Below, in pieces: positions 16,074 to 24,656 of a stretch of DNA of 64,000 bases (its first letter is position 1; each line of letters starts with the position of its first letter). A program made the position numbers and the translations under genes. Source of the DNA: CALLCD01 sp039196965 (GTDB lineage Bacteria; Pseudomonadota; Alphaproteobacteria; Caulobacterales; Hyphomonadaceae); contig JBCCUK010000021.1 of the NCBI GenBank assembly GCA_039196965.1, positions 1-64,000 on the forward strand, given 5' to 3'. The notes under the pieces are model-generated. The model saw only the letters and a list, made by a program, of their open reading frames with translations, was not told the origin of the DNA and made no database searches.

Positions 16074-17222
16074 CTAAAGCGCTTTTTTGTAAAATCTATA
16101 CCTCTTGTAGACCTTCGCGCCCGATAGTTCGATCATATTCTGCACATCTTTATTGGTTTCCAGAACCCAGCTCATTTCGACATCGTGGATTTTATGTGGC
16201 CGCATGGCTGCATAACATGTCTCGTGCAAGGCGAGCATCAAGGCAGTTCCGGTGCGCTTCTTCTGAACTTCCTGGCGGATTCCGTTGAGAGGTATCCGGC
16301 CCGAGCGTACTTTTGAAACCTTTAGCCGCCACAGAAACTTTGCCCAGCCAAATGGGAAGAGACGTCCGTCTAGATCGCGCGCGGCCTCGTTGATGTTAGG
16401 CAACATGAGGATGAAGCCCTTCGCCACACCATCTACTTCCCCGAACCAAAATCCGTCCGGCTGGATTACGAAGCTCAGATCATTCGCCATATGCTGGACC
16501 TGGGCATCGGTGAACGGCACATAGTTCCAGTTGTTCGCCCAGGAATCATTGAAGATATCCATGGCGAGGGCGATTTCCTCTTCGAATTTGCCTTTTTTCA
16601 TCGGCCGAATGGCGAGGCTCTTTGAGCGCTCGACATGGTCAACCATTTTCCCGACAATTGGTGGGCGCGGATATCCATCCACCGTGTTGCCGTGATAGGC
16701 GACCGTATCCATGGCTTTCGCAAAGCCGAGGGTTTCCATAGTGGCGGGGTAGTCCGGGCGACCATGGGGCATGAGCATGTAATTCGGTGTGTCATACCCT
16801 TCTACAAGCATGCCACATTCTTCATTGACCGAAAAATTGAAGGGGCCGCAGATCTCCTTCATGCCCTTTGCGCGAAGCCAGTCTTCGGAGGCCTTCAGAA
16901 GTATGCCCTGGGCATCGGGATAGTCTAGATGCGTGTCCAGAAAGCCAAAATGCCCCTGGGAGTCCTGGTATTTTTCCTGGTGAAGCTGATTGATGAAGCT
17001 CGCGCATCTGCCGACTATCCTGTCTTCCGACTTTGCCAGCCAATAGGCGGCTTCAATGTGCGCAAGACCCGGGTTCTTCTGCGGGTTGAAGCGGTCCTTT
17101 TCAAGAAAACGGAGGGGAGCCCGCCAATTCGGATCTTGGGCATTAAGGTGATAGGGAAGCTCGATGAAGGCCTGTTTGGCCTTCGCATCGGTTGCTTGCG
17201 TAATGGAAATCTGGGCAGCCAT
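16074..17222 (-). CDS. bcerS: Bacterial ceramide synthase candidate (GNAT-fold N-acyltransferase)
   Basis: This 382-residue protein belongs to a family often mislabelled dATP pyrophosphohydrolase and is built on a GNAT acyltransferase fold. Landmarks are FIELPYHLNAQDPNWRAPL near residue 20-40, a LAHIEAAYWLA-type strand, KGMKEICGPFNFSVNEECG (~119-137), GYDTPNYMLMPHGRPDYP and a C-terminal MSWVLETN. To my knowledge the Caulobacter ceramide synthase bCerS, which acylates 3-ketosphinganine, is of this type. No signal peptide is evident. The serine palmitoyltransferase, ACP, CerR-like and acyl-ACP synthetase genes lie 8-12 kb away in the same window, which strongly supports the assignment. It is flanked by a nucleotidyltransferase gene (32 bp) and a membrane hydroxylase gene (50 bp) on the same strand. 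Confidence 0.78.
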   Translation of the reverse strand: MAAQISITQATDAKAKQAFIELPYHLNAQDPNWRAPLRFLEKDRFNPQKNPGLAHIEAAYWLAKSEDRIVGRCASFINQLHQEKYQDSQGHFGFLDTHLDYPDAQGILLKASEDWLRAKGMKEICGPFNFSVNEECGMLVEGYDTPNYMLMPHGRPDYPATMETLGFAKAMDTVAYHGNTVDGYPRPPIVGKMVDHVERSKSLAIRPMKKGKFEEEIALAMDIFNDSWANNWNYVPFTDAQVQHMANDLSFVIQPDGFWFGEVDGVAKGFILMLPNINEAARDLDGRLFPFGWAKFLWRLKVSKVRSGRIPLNGIRQEVQKKRTGTALMLALHETCYAAMRPHKIHDVEMSWVLETNKDVQNMIELSGAKVYKRYRFYKKAL

Positions 17223-17272
17223 GGCGTCTGGCTGCCCCTACCGAATTGATTTGTCCAGTCTACGACTGTTCC

Positions 17273-18073
17273 CTAGGCAGCCTGGGAGTGTGATGGGCCT
17301 TGGCCAGAGGATCCGCCATCACTTGCTTTACGTTCGGCTTCTTCCGTTGCGAGGCGTACCCATGGGTATTTTTCGGCAACTTCCGCAGTGTAGCCACTGT
17401 TGCGCGCTGTTGGGCTCCGCTTTCTGGACCGCGGGTCTGGATAGTAGGTGCCGAGCAGGTCATCCAGCCAGAAGGCTGTGATGGAGTAGTTGCCGTTCTC
17501 ATCGTGGAAATGGTGCAGCAAGTGCGCCCGCTTCACGTGTGCTAGGAAGCGGCCAATATACGTGTCCTGCTTCGGCATGAAACCGAGGTGCTGAACGCAG
17601 TGCACATATTCGTAAAACATGGTCATCAGTATGCCCGAGGCAATGGCCGCTGCCGCTCCTCCAGGCCCCGCAATAAGGAGTCCGATCGGACCGTATATCA
17701 GGGCGATGGGAGGAAGCGTTGTGTGCAGTCCGCCGAATAGAACACTGAGTTCATTCGGTCGCTGATGGTGGTCGTAATGGGTTCGCTTCCAGAGCTTTGC
17801 TGTGTATTTCGACCGCATAAGAAGTTTGGAATGGAGAATATACCGGTGCGTAATGTACCAGATCAAAGGATGACCGAGGATGGCCGTACCGAAGGCTGCC
17901 AGTAGCAAAAACAGATTGCCGCCGAAATAAACAGTCGAGCCAAGTGCGACAGCCATCAGAGTCAGATAGATTTGTACGCCCGGATAAGTGAAATAGGCCC
18001 TGTTAAGTTCCTTTATCCCCATGCGGTTCAGCAGGTATTGCTGATTGTTCCAAGCTTCAAAACTCATAAACAT
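17273..18073 (-). CDS. Fatty acid hydroxylase/sterol desaturase-family membrane di-iron oxygenase
   Basis: The protein (266 residues from the ATG at 18073, 264 from the ATG at 18067) has four or more membrane helices. It carries the histidine clusters of the family: HRYILH, HYDHH, HCVQH and HLLHHFH, which bind a di-iron centre. Members hydroxylate or desaturate lipids such as sterols and sphingolipids. Placed 50 bp upstream of the ceramide synthase candidate on the same strand, it probably hydroxylates the sphingoid base or the amide-linked fatty acid of ceramide. The open frame reaches 18148, but that extension is less hydrophobic and lacks a ribosome-binding site. Confidence 0.85.
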   Translation of the reverse strand: MFMSFEAWNNQQYLLNRMGIKELNRAYFTYPGVQIYLTLMAVALGSTVYFGGNLFLLLAAFGTAILGHPLIWYITHRYILHSKLLMRSKYTAKLWKRTHYDHHQRPNELSVLFGGLHTTLPPIALIYGPIGLLIAGPGGAAAAIASGILMTMFYEYVHCVQHLGFMPKQDTYIGRFLAHVKRAHLLHHFHDENGNYSITAFWLDDLLGTYYPDPRSRKRSPTARNSGYTAEVAEKYPWVRLATEEAERKASDGGSSGQGPSHSQAA

Positions 18074-18261
18074 ATCTAAATGTTTCCCAAAAAATGTGAG
18101 GGTGTCACCCAAACGTCTGACGCTCGATATAGGGCATTGATTTACCAATGTCCCGCATAGTTTAGCGCGTCAAATGTCGCAGGGTTAACTAAAGTGCGGA
18201 AAAGCCACGATTAAATATTGTTCAGGGGAGATATCGATCCAAACGCTTGTCGAAAAAGTGA

Positions 18262-18792
18262 TCAGATTCTTCGCAAATCAAGCTTGATATCCGCCCCCAA
18301 TTCACCCGCTTCAAAGGCCGCCTCCCTGAAACGCGGTTTGCGCAGCTTGAGTTTTGGATTTGTCGACAGGGCGAATGGCTCCTTCGGAAGCCTGTTCCAT
18401 TTCTTGTCGAGTTTTCGGTCGCCATCCCGGTCATGGTATGAGGCGACAGCATACATTCCGGGCCCGTCAATATTGAGGCACACTGTCTGTGGGCCGATTT
18501 CAGCCGCAACTCGGGCGCGCGCGATCCGACCCTTTGAGGAAAGGAAATTCTTCGGATCGTTCCGATAAATCTCAACCAGAAGAATGCCGTAGGGTTCCAC
18601 ACCGTTCACCGTTACCCGGATTTGCGGGATTGAGGGGTCGCAGACATCGGCTTCATCGCCGGGTCTTAGGTCAAGTGCGCCCTCTGTTGCATTAGATGCC
18701 GTATCTGCCGCAACGGCGGTGAAACCGGCTCCCGCTACAGCGGCGGAAATGCCGATAAGCGCGGATTTGAAACATATCTGGAACCGTGTCAT
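18262..18792 (-). CDS. Secreted DUF2141-family protein
   Basis: The 176-residue protein has a signal peptide (about residues 1-30, ending near AVAADTA) followed by a beta-rich DUF2141 domain. Recognisable are IRVTVNGVEPYGILLVEIY, PGMYAVASYHDRDGDRKLDKK and EPFALSTNPK, of which HDRDGDRKLD resembles a small calcium-binding loop. The start at 18790-18792 is chosen because it gives a clean signal peptide; the frame is open to 18891 without one. The function of the family is unknown. It is divergent from the lptF-like gene and 188 bp upstream of the hydroxylase gene, at the border of the sphingolipid block. Confidence 0.8.
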   Translation of the reverse strand: MTRFQICFKSALIGISAAVAGAGFTAVAADTASNATEGALDLRPGDEADVCDPSIPQIRVTVNGVEPYGILLVEIYRNDPKNFLSSKGRIARARVAAEIGPQTVCLNIDGPGMYAVASYHDRDGDRKLDKKWNRLPKEPFALSTNPKLKLRKPRFREAAFEAGELGADIKLDLRRI

Positions 18793-18889
18793 CGGCAGGC
18801 TCGCTTTCTTTTCCTCATGCACACAGTAGCCATATGAATATGGGCAGTTTATCAGTCCTAGAGAAGCATCCCTGCGTGAAAAGGCTGTC

Positions 18890-20092
18890 ATGCAACGTCT
18901 GGATATTTATCTTCTGAAACAATGTGTTCAGGTTGTGGCAGGATTGACGGGACTCGCGCTGGCAGTGCTGCTCCTTGAGCGGCTGCTGCGCATATTCGAG
19001 CTCGTATCGAACACTTCGGACACTGTAGGAGCCGCCGCACGCATGCTGCTGGCCCTGATCCCCTACTATCTCAGCCTTGCCATTCCGGTCGCGCTTTTTC
19101 TCGGCGTTCTTATCACCGTCGACCGGGTCAGCCGCACCGGCGAGCTTTCGGCCTCCCTTGCTGCAGGCGTGTCTCTCTTTCAGGTCGCTCGGCCATTCAT
19201 GATTATAGCTGGCGCGCTCGCCCTGATGAGTTTCCTTGTCATGGGCTTTCTCAATCCCTTGGGGCGATATGATTTTCGGGCGACCCAGCACCGTGTTCAG
19301 CAATCTTCTTTCGAGGCCGCTTTCCAGGAGGGGAAATTTGCCCAGATCGGTGCCCGCGTCTTCTGGACTGAGGACCGATCCAGTGGTGACCAGCTCGGTC
19401 AGGTTTTCATTCTGGAAGAGGCCCACGATGGTGCTAACGCCCGCCTGACGACGGCACCCTCCGGCCGCATCGGTCGAGGTGTGCTCGAAGACGAAACCCG
19501 CATCACGCTTAACAAAGGCCAGGCCATTACTTTCTCTCCACGCCGGCGTGTCGTCGAGCGGCTCGACTTTGACAGGTCCGATTGGAATGTCGAAGGGGAT
19601 GTCCTCGCTTTTCGCTCCCGGGGCGATGACGAGCGCGAACTAACCCTTCCCGAACTTTTCATGGAAGCCACCGGAAGAGGTGAGGGAATTGTTGAGCCCT
19701 TTGTTGCTTCCACAGCTGCCCATGCCCAGCTTGGCAGATCGCTGATCCTGCTTTTCCTGCCTTTGATCGCTCTGCCCATGGGACTCGGCTATGGCCGCTC
19801 TTTCCAGTCGACAGGGATCGCAGCAGGCCTTATTTTTCTACTTGTCTCGCAGAAGTCCCTCGAAATGGGACAAACCCTCGCCATGGACGGCCGCATGGCA
19901 CCATGGCTCGGTACCTGGCCCGTCGTCGGTATTGTCGGGCTTATCGGAATTGTCCTATTCTTTCGAAGCGCGCTCCGCGTTGCAACTCCGCCGCTTATGC
20001 TGCTCTCCTTTGACCTCGGTAAGGCCGTGCGATCCCTGATCGGCCGGATAGGAGACGGCGCAAAGGCCGCCTTCGCCATTGGGAACCGATAA
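18890..20092 (+). CDS. LptF-like permease (YjgP/YjgQ family)
   Basis: This 400-residue protein has the LptF/LptG layout: three N-terminal membrane helices, a large periplasmic beta-jellyroll domain (~130-265), and three C-terminal helices. Motifs include the N-terminal LDIYLLKQ, SLAIPVALFLGVLITVDRVSRTGEL around the coupling helix, and LPLIALPMGLGYGR near the third-last helix. LptF and LptG form the permease that LptB2 powers to extract LPS. Here the gene is the first of four tightly packed genes (3-bp gap to lptG-like, then two ATGA overlaps) with a lipid kinase and a Tam41-like enzyme. It is not linked to lptD/surA as in most alphaproteobacteria. I infer a paralogous exporter for sphingolipids, but it could be the only LptF. 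Confidence 0.85.
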   Translation: MQRLDIYLLKQCVQVVAGLTGLALAVLLLERLLRIFELVSNTSDTVGAAARMLLALIPYYLSLAIPVALFLGVLITVDRVSRTGELSASLAAGVSLFQVARPFMIIAGALALMSFLVMGFLNPLGRYDFRATQHRVQQSSFEAAFQEGKFAQIGARVFWTEDRSSGDQLGQVFILEEAHDGANARLTTAPSGRIGRGVLEDETRITLNKGQAITFSPRRRVVERLDFDRSDWNVEGDVLAFRSRGDDERELTLPELFMEATGRGEGIVEPFVASTAAHAQLGRSLILLFLPLIALPMGLGYGRSFQSTGIAAGLIFLLVSQKSLEMGQTLAMDGRMAPWLGTWPVVGIVGLIGIVLFFRSALRVATPPLMLLSFDLGKAVRSLIGRIGDGAKAAFAIGNR

Positions 20093-20095
20093 TCC

Positions 20096-21157
20096 ATGTG
20101 GCGGCTCGGATACTATGTCAGTCGGATTTTTGTCGCCCGGTGGTTGGTGACTGCCTTCGGTATGGTCGTGTTGACCGGCTTGCTCGATTCTCTCGCTAAT
20201 GCGTCGGAAATATCTTCTAGCGGCATGGAGGGTGGGGCGTTGCGATATCTTCAACTCCGCATACCTATTATTTTTGATCAGGTATTCCTTTTCACCCTGG
20301 CTCTAGCCCTTTTGCTGACTTATGTGTCGCTGATCCGGCGTAATGAACTTGTTGCCCTTCAAAGTATGGGGCTGTCCGTTGTGGCCCAGATTCGGGCGTT
20401 ATCGCCCGCCGTTCTGGGTGTGGCGCTCTTGGCTGTCTTCATCATTGATCGAGGTGTGCCGCCATCGGTTCAGGCTCTGAACGATATTGGCATCGGCGAA
20501 TATGGCGGACAGATATTTGATGATGGCGACAAGCTCTGGCTCAATGACAATAGCTTATTTGTTGCCATTGAAGGCCGGGACGGGCTCAACGCCCTGACCG
20601 GGCTCACCTTCTTTCAACGCAATGGCGATGGCCATGTCGAGGGCGTCACCTGGGCGGACCGTGCCGAGTTCGAGGGAGACCACTGGTCGCTGGAGGGCAC
20701 TGAAGCCCTGCTTGTGGAAGGTGCAGGCCCGGTTCAAAATCCGCTCCCCCGCTGGGACACCGAACAGACGCCTATCGTTATCGATAAGCTCGCGGCGAAG
20801 CCACGCGACCTGTCCTTGGAAGATCTTCGCGAGCTTGGCTCGCTCAGGGGATCGGGCAGCCGACCATCGGCGGCTTATCGCGTCTGGCACCTGGCGCGCA
20901 TCAGCCTGCCATTTTCGGCTCTCGCACTCCTTGTGATTGCTGTTCCAATCATGCAGCGTCTTGGCCGCCGTGATTCCGGTACGGGTGGGCTGATCGCCGG
21001 TATTGGCGTCACCTTCCTGTTTATGATCGTTGATGGTATCGCCAAGACCATGGGGGAGGCGGGCGCACTTCCCGTCATTCCCGCGGCGCTCTTCTTTTCC
21101 ATACTTCTCGCCGGTACAGGGCTTTATTTGTGGGTGCGCCAGGAGGAGCTTGGATGA
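20096..21157 (+). CDS. LptG-like permease (YjgP/YjgQ family)
   Basis: The 353-residue partner of the preceding gene has the same six-helix plus periplasmic-domain plan. The N-terminus reads LGYYVSRIFVARWLVTAFGMVVLTG. A coupling-helix region follows helix 3 (RRNELVALQSMGLS), with its periplasmic domain at ~130-245 and ARISLPFSALALLVIAVPIMQR before the last helices. The start is 3 bp after the lptF-like stop. Its stop overlaps the next gene (ATGA), so a lipid kinase is translationally coupled to a lipid-export permease. The ATPase subunit LptB and the bridge proteins are not in the window and would have to be shared with the main Lpt machine or encoded elsewhere. Confidence 0.85.
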   Translation: MWRLGYYVSRIFVARWLVTAFGMVVLTGLLDSLANASEISSSGMEGGALRYLQLRIPIIFDQVFLFTLALALLLTYVSLIRRNELVALQSMGLSVVAQIRALSPAVLGVALLAVFIIDRGVPPSVQALNDIGIGEYGGQIFDDGDKLWLNDNSLFVAIEGRDGLNALTGLTFFQRNGDGHVEGVTWADRAEFEGDHWSLEGTEALLVEGAGPVQNPLPRWDTEQTPIVIDKLAAKPRDLSLEDLRELGSLRGSGSRPSAAYRVWHLARISLPFSALALLVIAVPIMQRLGRRDSGTGGLIAGIGVTFLFMIVDGIAKTMGEAGALPVIPAALFFSILLAGTGLYLWVRQEELG

Positions 21158-22110
21158 CGCGCAGGTTCGGACTGATTTCGAACCCGCTAAGCCATTCAGT
21201 GTTCCAGCGCGGGTCTCACTTGGAGGTAGTTGCCCAGCGCGAGAGAGATGCTGTTTTTCACTCGCTACATGTCTTCGATGATTTGCCCAAAATCATGCAA
21301 ACCCTCGCCGATGAGCAAGTCTCCGGCATTTTTGTCGAGGGGGGTGACGGCACCGCGATGGCCGTTCTCACCGAGCTGCTCTCCGGACGGTCGGGCCTGC
21401 CCGTTGATACGCCGATTGCTCTGCTGCCTGGTGGAATGACCAACACGGCCGCAAAGGTGATGGGGCTTCACCGCGCTGGAAAGGGTGGGATCAGAGCGAT
21501 CATGGCGGCAGTGCGGGCAGGCGACGTGGAGCGTCACTCCTCCCATATGCCTCTTCTGGAGGTCAGCCTCACAAAAGGGGGGCGGCCGCTCTACGGTTTC
21601 TTTCTGTCCACCGGCGCGGTGCCCCATGGCATCAGATATTGCCGGCGGGCGCTACACACCAAAGGTGCGGAAGGGTCCATTGCCGTTGCGCTTACGCTCC
21701 TGCGGCTCATTTTCGGTCCAAGGGGGCCGGATGGGAACGAGGTGATGCGGGCGACAGACCTTACATTTGAATCGTCGGCCTTCCATGCAGCGGGGTCGCA
21801 CCTCTTCACCCTTGCAACCACGCTTCCCCAACTCAATCTTGGCCTTGATCCATTTTGGGGAAAAGGAAGCGACGCGTTGCGGTTCACCCATGCCACCTGG
21901 CCGGCCAATGGCCTTATTCGTGCGTTCTTCGGCATTCTGGCTGGGGGCCCTAAAAAGCTGATGCGCAAACGCGGCATGGAAAGCTATAATATTGACGAAG
22001 CGCTTCTGAAGTATTCCGGCGATATCGTGCTCGACGGCGAATTTCTCACCGCGCCGCCTTCCGGAAAGATCCGCATCTCGACAACCCGTCCATTGGTTTT
22101 TCTCCGATGA
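21154..22110 (+). CDS. DAGK-fold lipid kinase, probable ceramide kinase
   Basis: This 318-residue kinase has the diacylglycerol/sphingosine kinase signature GGDGT (residues 63-67) in FVEGGDGTAMAVL and the second loop LLPGGMTNTAA (91-100). The C-terminal domain ends with DGEFLTAPPSGKIRIS, a family feature. AGGAGG lies 6 bp upstream of the ATG at 21154, which itself overlaps the lptG-like stop. The fold fits diacylglycerol, sphingosine or ceramide kinase. The genomic setting inside a ceramide locus points to ceramide-1-phosphate formation. I recall that Caulobacter CpgB, a ceramide kinase needed for ceramide phosphoglycerate, is encoded beside the ceramide genes. Substrate choice is inference. 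Confidence 0.8.
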   Translation: MTRRFGLISNPLSHSVFQRGSHLEVVAQRERDAVFHSLHVFDDLPKIMQTLADEQVSGIFVEGGDGTAMAVLTELLSGRSGLPVDTPIALLPGGMTNTAAKVMGLHRAGKGGIRAIMAAVRAGDVERHSSHMPLLEVSLTKGGRPLYGFFLSTGAVPHGIRYCRRALHTKGAEGSIAVALTLLRLIFGPRGPDGNEVMRATDLTFESSAFHAAGSHLFTLATTLPQLNLGLDPFWGKGSDALRFTHATWPANGLIRAFFGILAGGPKKLMRKRGMESYNIDEALLKYSGDIVLDGEFLTAPPSGKIRISTTRPLVFLR

Positions 22111-23063
22111 CAGAGACAGCTGCCTCTTCACGATTTGCCGCTGTGCGGGCGGTTATCGAGGCGGAGCAATCTGCGGCACCGCCCAAGCGCGCCCTTGAAA
22201 TGGCGGCCGCGATCCGCACGCGCCATGGTGATTGCGTTAAGGGATTTGTCTTTTACGGGTCCGGACTCCGGGAGGCCGATAACCCGGAGAAAATGCTTGA
22301 CTATTACGTGCTTGTCGATCGCTATCGATCTGTGCACAGAGGGATCGGTCTGAAAGCGATATCGAGTTTTGCTTTGCCGCCAAGCGTTCACTACCTCGGA
22401 ACGACTGACAGCGATGGGCAGTCCATGTCATCGAAATATGCAATCATGTCTCTGCGTGCTTTCGTCCGCCGGGCCTCGGGCGGCGCGCGCGAGCCTATGA
22501 TCTGGGGCCGGTTCTCCCAGCCCTGTCTGGTCATGAGCTGCGACAGCGAAGAGGTGAGAGGTGCTCTGATCGATGCCATTGCCGCGTCAGTGCTCCACTT
22601 TGCCGATAAAGTCCGTCCCCTGATGGATGGGCAGGTCACCCCGAGGGATTTCTGGACAAGGGCGCTTGCAGAAAGCTACCGCACCGAACTCCGTGCCGAG
22701 CGGCCCCTGGAACGGTCGCGGGAGATCGTTGACCGGTTTGGTGAGCGGTATGATGCCCTTGGCGCTGCCGCCCTTGGTCCTCTCGGCTTGGATGGGAAGA
22801 TCGACCTTGGGCCGCCGCAGGGATTGCCCCGCCGCGCTACCCAGCTGAGTTGGGCGCTCCGGCGTCTGGTCGGCAAGCCCGCCACCGCGTTTCGCGTTCT
22901 GAAGGCCGGGTTCACCTTCGATGGCGGGCTCGATTATGTCCTGCACAAGCTGAAGAGCCATTCCGGCGTAACCATTCCCGTGACCGACCACCAGCGCCGC
23001 CATCCGCTGCTCTGGTCGCCAGTATTAGCCTGGCGGCTATGGCGGCGCGGCGCTTTTCGATAA
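22107..23063 (+). CDS. Tam41-like CTP:lipid-phosphate cytidylyltransferase candidate
   Basis: The 318-residue protein aligns by eye with mitochondrial Tam41, the CDP-diacylglycerol synthase of the nucleotidyltransferase fold. Seen in order are VFYGSG (48-53), MLDYYVLVD with Asp65 and Asp71 (63-71), a His-Arg pair (77-78), PPSVHY (91-96), SKYAIMSL (109-116), WGRFSQPC (133-140), and a helical second half. Tam41 shows the equivalents YGSGV, MIDFIFGV, WH, YFN, KYGVIS and GRLxKPV. No membrane helices are predicted, consistent with a peripheral enzyme. It is translationally coupled (ATGA) to a lipid kinase whose phosphorylated product would be its natural substrate, giving CDP-ceramide- or CDP-diacylglycerol-like products. 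Most annotation would call it hypothetical. The family is fairly sure; the substrate is inferred. Confidence 0.7.
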   Translation: MTETAASSRFAAVRAVIEAEQSAAPPKRALEMAAAIRTRHGDCVKGFVFYGSGLREADNPEKMLDYYVLVDRYRSVHRGIGLKAISSFALPPSVHYLGTTDSDGQSMSSKYAIMSLRAFVRRASGGAREPMIWGRFSQPCLVMSCDSEEVRGALIDAIAASVLHFADKVRPLMDGQVTPRDFWTRALAESYRTELRAERPLERSREIVDRFGERYDALGAAALGPLGLDGKIDLGPPQGLPRRATQLSWALRRLVGKPATAFRVLKAGFTFDGGLDYVLHKLKSHSGVTIPVTDHQRRHPLLWSPVLAWRLWRRGAFR

Positions 23064-23115
23064 CTGGTAAAATTACCTATGGATTGACCAGCTCGCTCAC
23101 GTTAATGAGAGCCCA

Positions 23116-23493
23116 ATGTTATCGCGCGTGAGTTTCATCCTTCGGCATGCTGCAATGCTTTTCGCCATGATGGGCTACCTCGCCCATGGGGCGCAGTCGC
23201 ATATCAGCTTCGCGCAAGGTGAGACCGTATCTGTCTTGATTTGCGGGCAGGGTGGAAGTCGCACGGTCGACATGCAGTTCGGAGACCCATCGGGCCCGCA
23301 AGAAACCGCGCCGGACTGTTGTGATGATTGCACCCACGCATCGGAAAGTCCGCCTATGGATGGCGATTCTTTTGCTGGCAATGTAAATATTCTCCCTGTT
23401 CGTGTGCTCTTATCCCGGCAGGCTCAGCCGGTTCATCCTGGCGGGCCACTTTGGCCCGGCGCTCCACCAAACGGGCCACCGTTTCTCATTTGA
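23116..23493 (+). CDS. DUF2946-like small secreted protein
   Basis: The 125-residue protein has a signal peptide (~1-26, ending SHISFAQG) followed by a strand VLICGQGGSRTVDM and a cysteine cluster PDCCDDCTHA. This matches the DUF2946 family, small proteins often found next to copper-handling genes. The Cys-Cys-x-x-Cys group plus histidine could bind a metal. It stands 52 bp after the Tam41-like gene, and the next two genes are copper-related, so it likely belongs to the copper block. A strong terminator-like hairpin follows within the next 45 bp. Confidence 0.65.
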   Translation: MLSRVSFILRHAAMLFAMMGYLAHGAQSHISFAQGETVSVLICGQGGSRTVDMQFGDPSGPQETAPDCCDDCTHASESPPMDGDSFAGNVNILPVRVLLSRQAQPVHPGGPLWPGAPPNGPPFLI

Positions 23494-23508
23494 ACTCAAA
23501 CCTGTCCG

Positions 23509-23536
23509 CCTGCACCGAGGGGGTGCGGGCCTTTTT
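23509..23536 (+). terminator. Intrinsic terminator after the DUF2946-like gene
   Basis: CCTGCACC (23509-23516) pairs with GGTGCGGG (23522-23529), with a 5-nt loop and one G-T pair, and is followed by CCTTTTT. It ends the plus-strand run 18890-23493 or attenuates entry into the following outer-membrane gene. Confidence 0.75.
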
Positions 23537-23556
23537 GACTTCAAGTGAGATAATCA

Positions 23557-24627
23557 ATGAAACGTTTTGTAATCAGCGCGGGGCTTGCCCTCGCTTCCAT
23601 CGCCCTGACTGCCGCTGCCGACGGGGACACGGCATCAGACCACGCTCCAATCGGCGTTATGGCTGACCACCGCCATGAAAAAGGGGAGTTCATGTTCTCC
23701 TACCGCTACATGCGGATGGTGATGGACGGATCCCGTATCGGCACGAACTCCGTCACCCCTGAGGAGATCGTCACCACAGTGCCGAACGTGTTCGCTGGCC
23801 AGCCGGGTCAGCCTCCCACCCTGCGCGTTGTCCCCACGGATATGAATATGGACATGCACATGTTCGGGGCCATGTATGGTCTCACCGACCGGGTGACCCT
23901 GATGGCGATGACATCCTATGTCCGCAACGAGATGGACCACATCACCTTTGCTGGGCCTGCGGGTACCGATGTGCTTGGCGAGTTCACCACATCGAGCGAC
24001 GGGATCGGCGATACAGTGGTGAGCGCGATTATCGGTCTAGACAATGGCAAGAAAGCTCACCGTCAGTTCAACCTCAATCTCGGCTTTTCCCTGCCCACGG
24101 GCCGGATCGGCTTCGAGGATCAGGTGCTGGCACCCAATGGCATGACGCCCACCCTGCGTCTCCCTTACCCGATGCAGATCGGATCCGGTACGATCGACTT
24201 TAAACCCGGCCTGACTCTCCGGGATCGGTTTGGCGATGTCAGCATTGGTGGCCAGGTCATGGGAACCGTTCGTCTTGGCGACAATTCGTCGGACTATACG
24301 CGGGGAAATATCGGTGAATTCACCACCTGGGTGGCTTATGAGCCGCGTCCCTGGATTTCCCTGTCCAGCCGCTTACTCGGGCGAACCATGGGCTCAATCG
24401 ACGGCTTCGATCCGTTGATCGTTGCGCCCGTACAGACAGCTAATCCGGCCTTTCAGGGCGGAGAAACACTTGAGGCGCTATTCGGTGTGAATCTGCTTGG
24501 CCAGGAAGGCTTTGTCCGCGGCCACCGGCTTGCAGCTGAATTCGGATTCCCACTTGTTCGTGATCTGAACGGTCCCCAATTGGAAACAGATTTCATGTTC
24601 ACGCTGGGTTGGCAGAAGGCGTTTTAG
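23557..24627 (+). CDS. Outer-membrane beta-barrel protein, Met-rich, copper-associated
   Basis: The 356-residue protein has a signal peptide (~1-20) and alternating strands of an outer-membrane barrel. It is related to the phenol MetA-pathway transporter-like family. A striking methionine- and histidine-rich stretch at residues ~85-110 (MNMDMHMFGAMYG, then TLMAM), together with DHRHEKGEFMFSYRYMRM near residue 36-54, suggests copper(I) contacts. It ends with an aromatic residue (WQKAF). A copper chaperone gene of the PCu(A)C family follows after 29 bp and a DUF2946-like gene precedes it. I infer copper uptake or trafficking across the outer membrane. The exact transport role is unproven. Confidence 0.65.
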   Translation: MKRFVISAGLALASIALTAAADGDTASDHAPIGVMADHRHEKGEFMFSYRYMRMVMDGSRIGTNSVTPEEIVTTVPNVFAGQPGQPPTLRVVPTDMNMDMHMFGAMYGLTDRVTLMAMTSYVRNEMDHITFAGPAGTDVLGEFTTSSDGIGDTVVSAIIGLDNGKKAHRQFNLNLGFSLPTGRIGFEDQVLAPNGMTPTLRLPYPMQIGSGTIDFKPGLTLRDRFGDVSIGGQVMGTVRLGDNSSDYTRGNIGEFTTWVAYEPRPWISLSSRLLGRTMGSIDGFDPLIVAPVQTANPAFQGGETLEALFGVNLLGQEGFVRGHRLAAEFGFPLVRDLNGPQLETDFMFTLGWQKAF

Positions 24628-24656
24628 GGTCGCCCATCAGAAAGAGGATTCTTACC

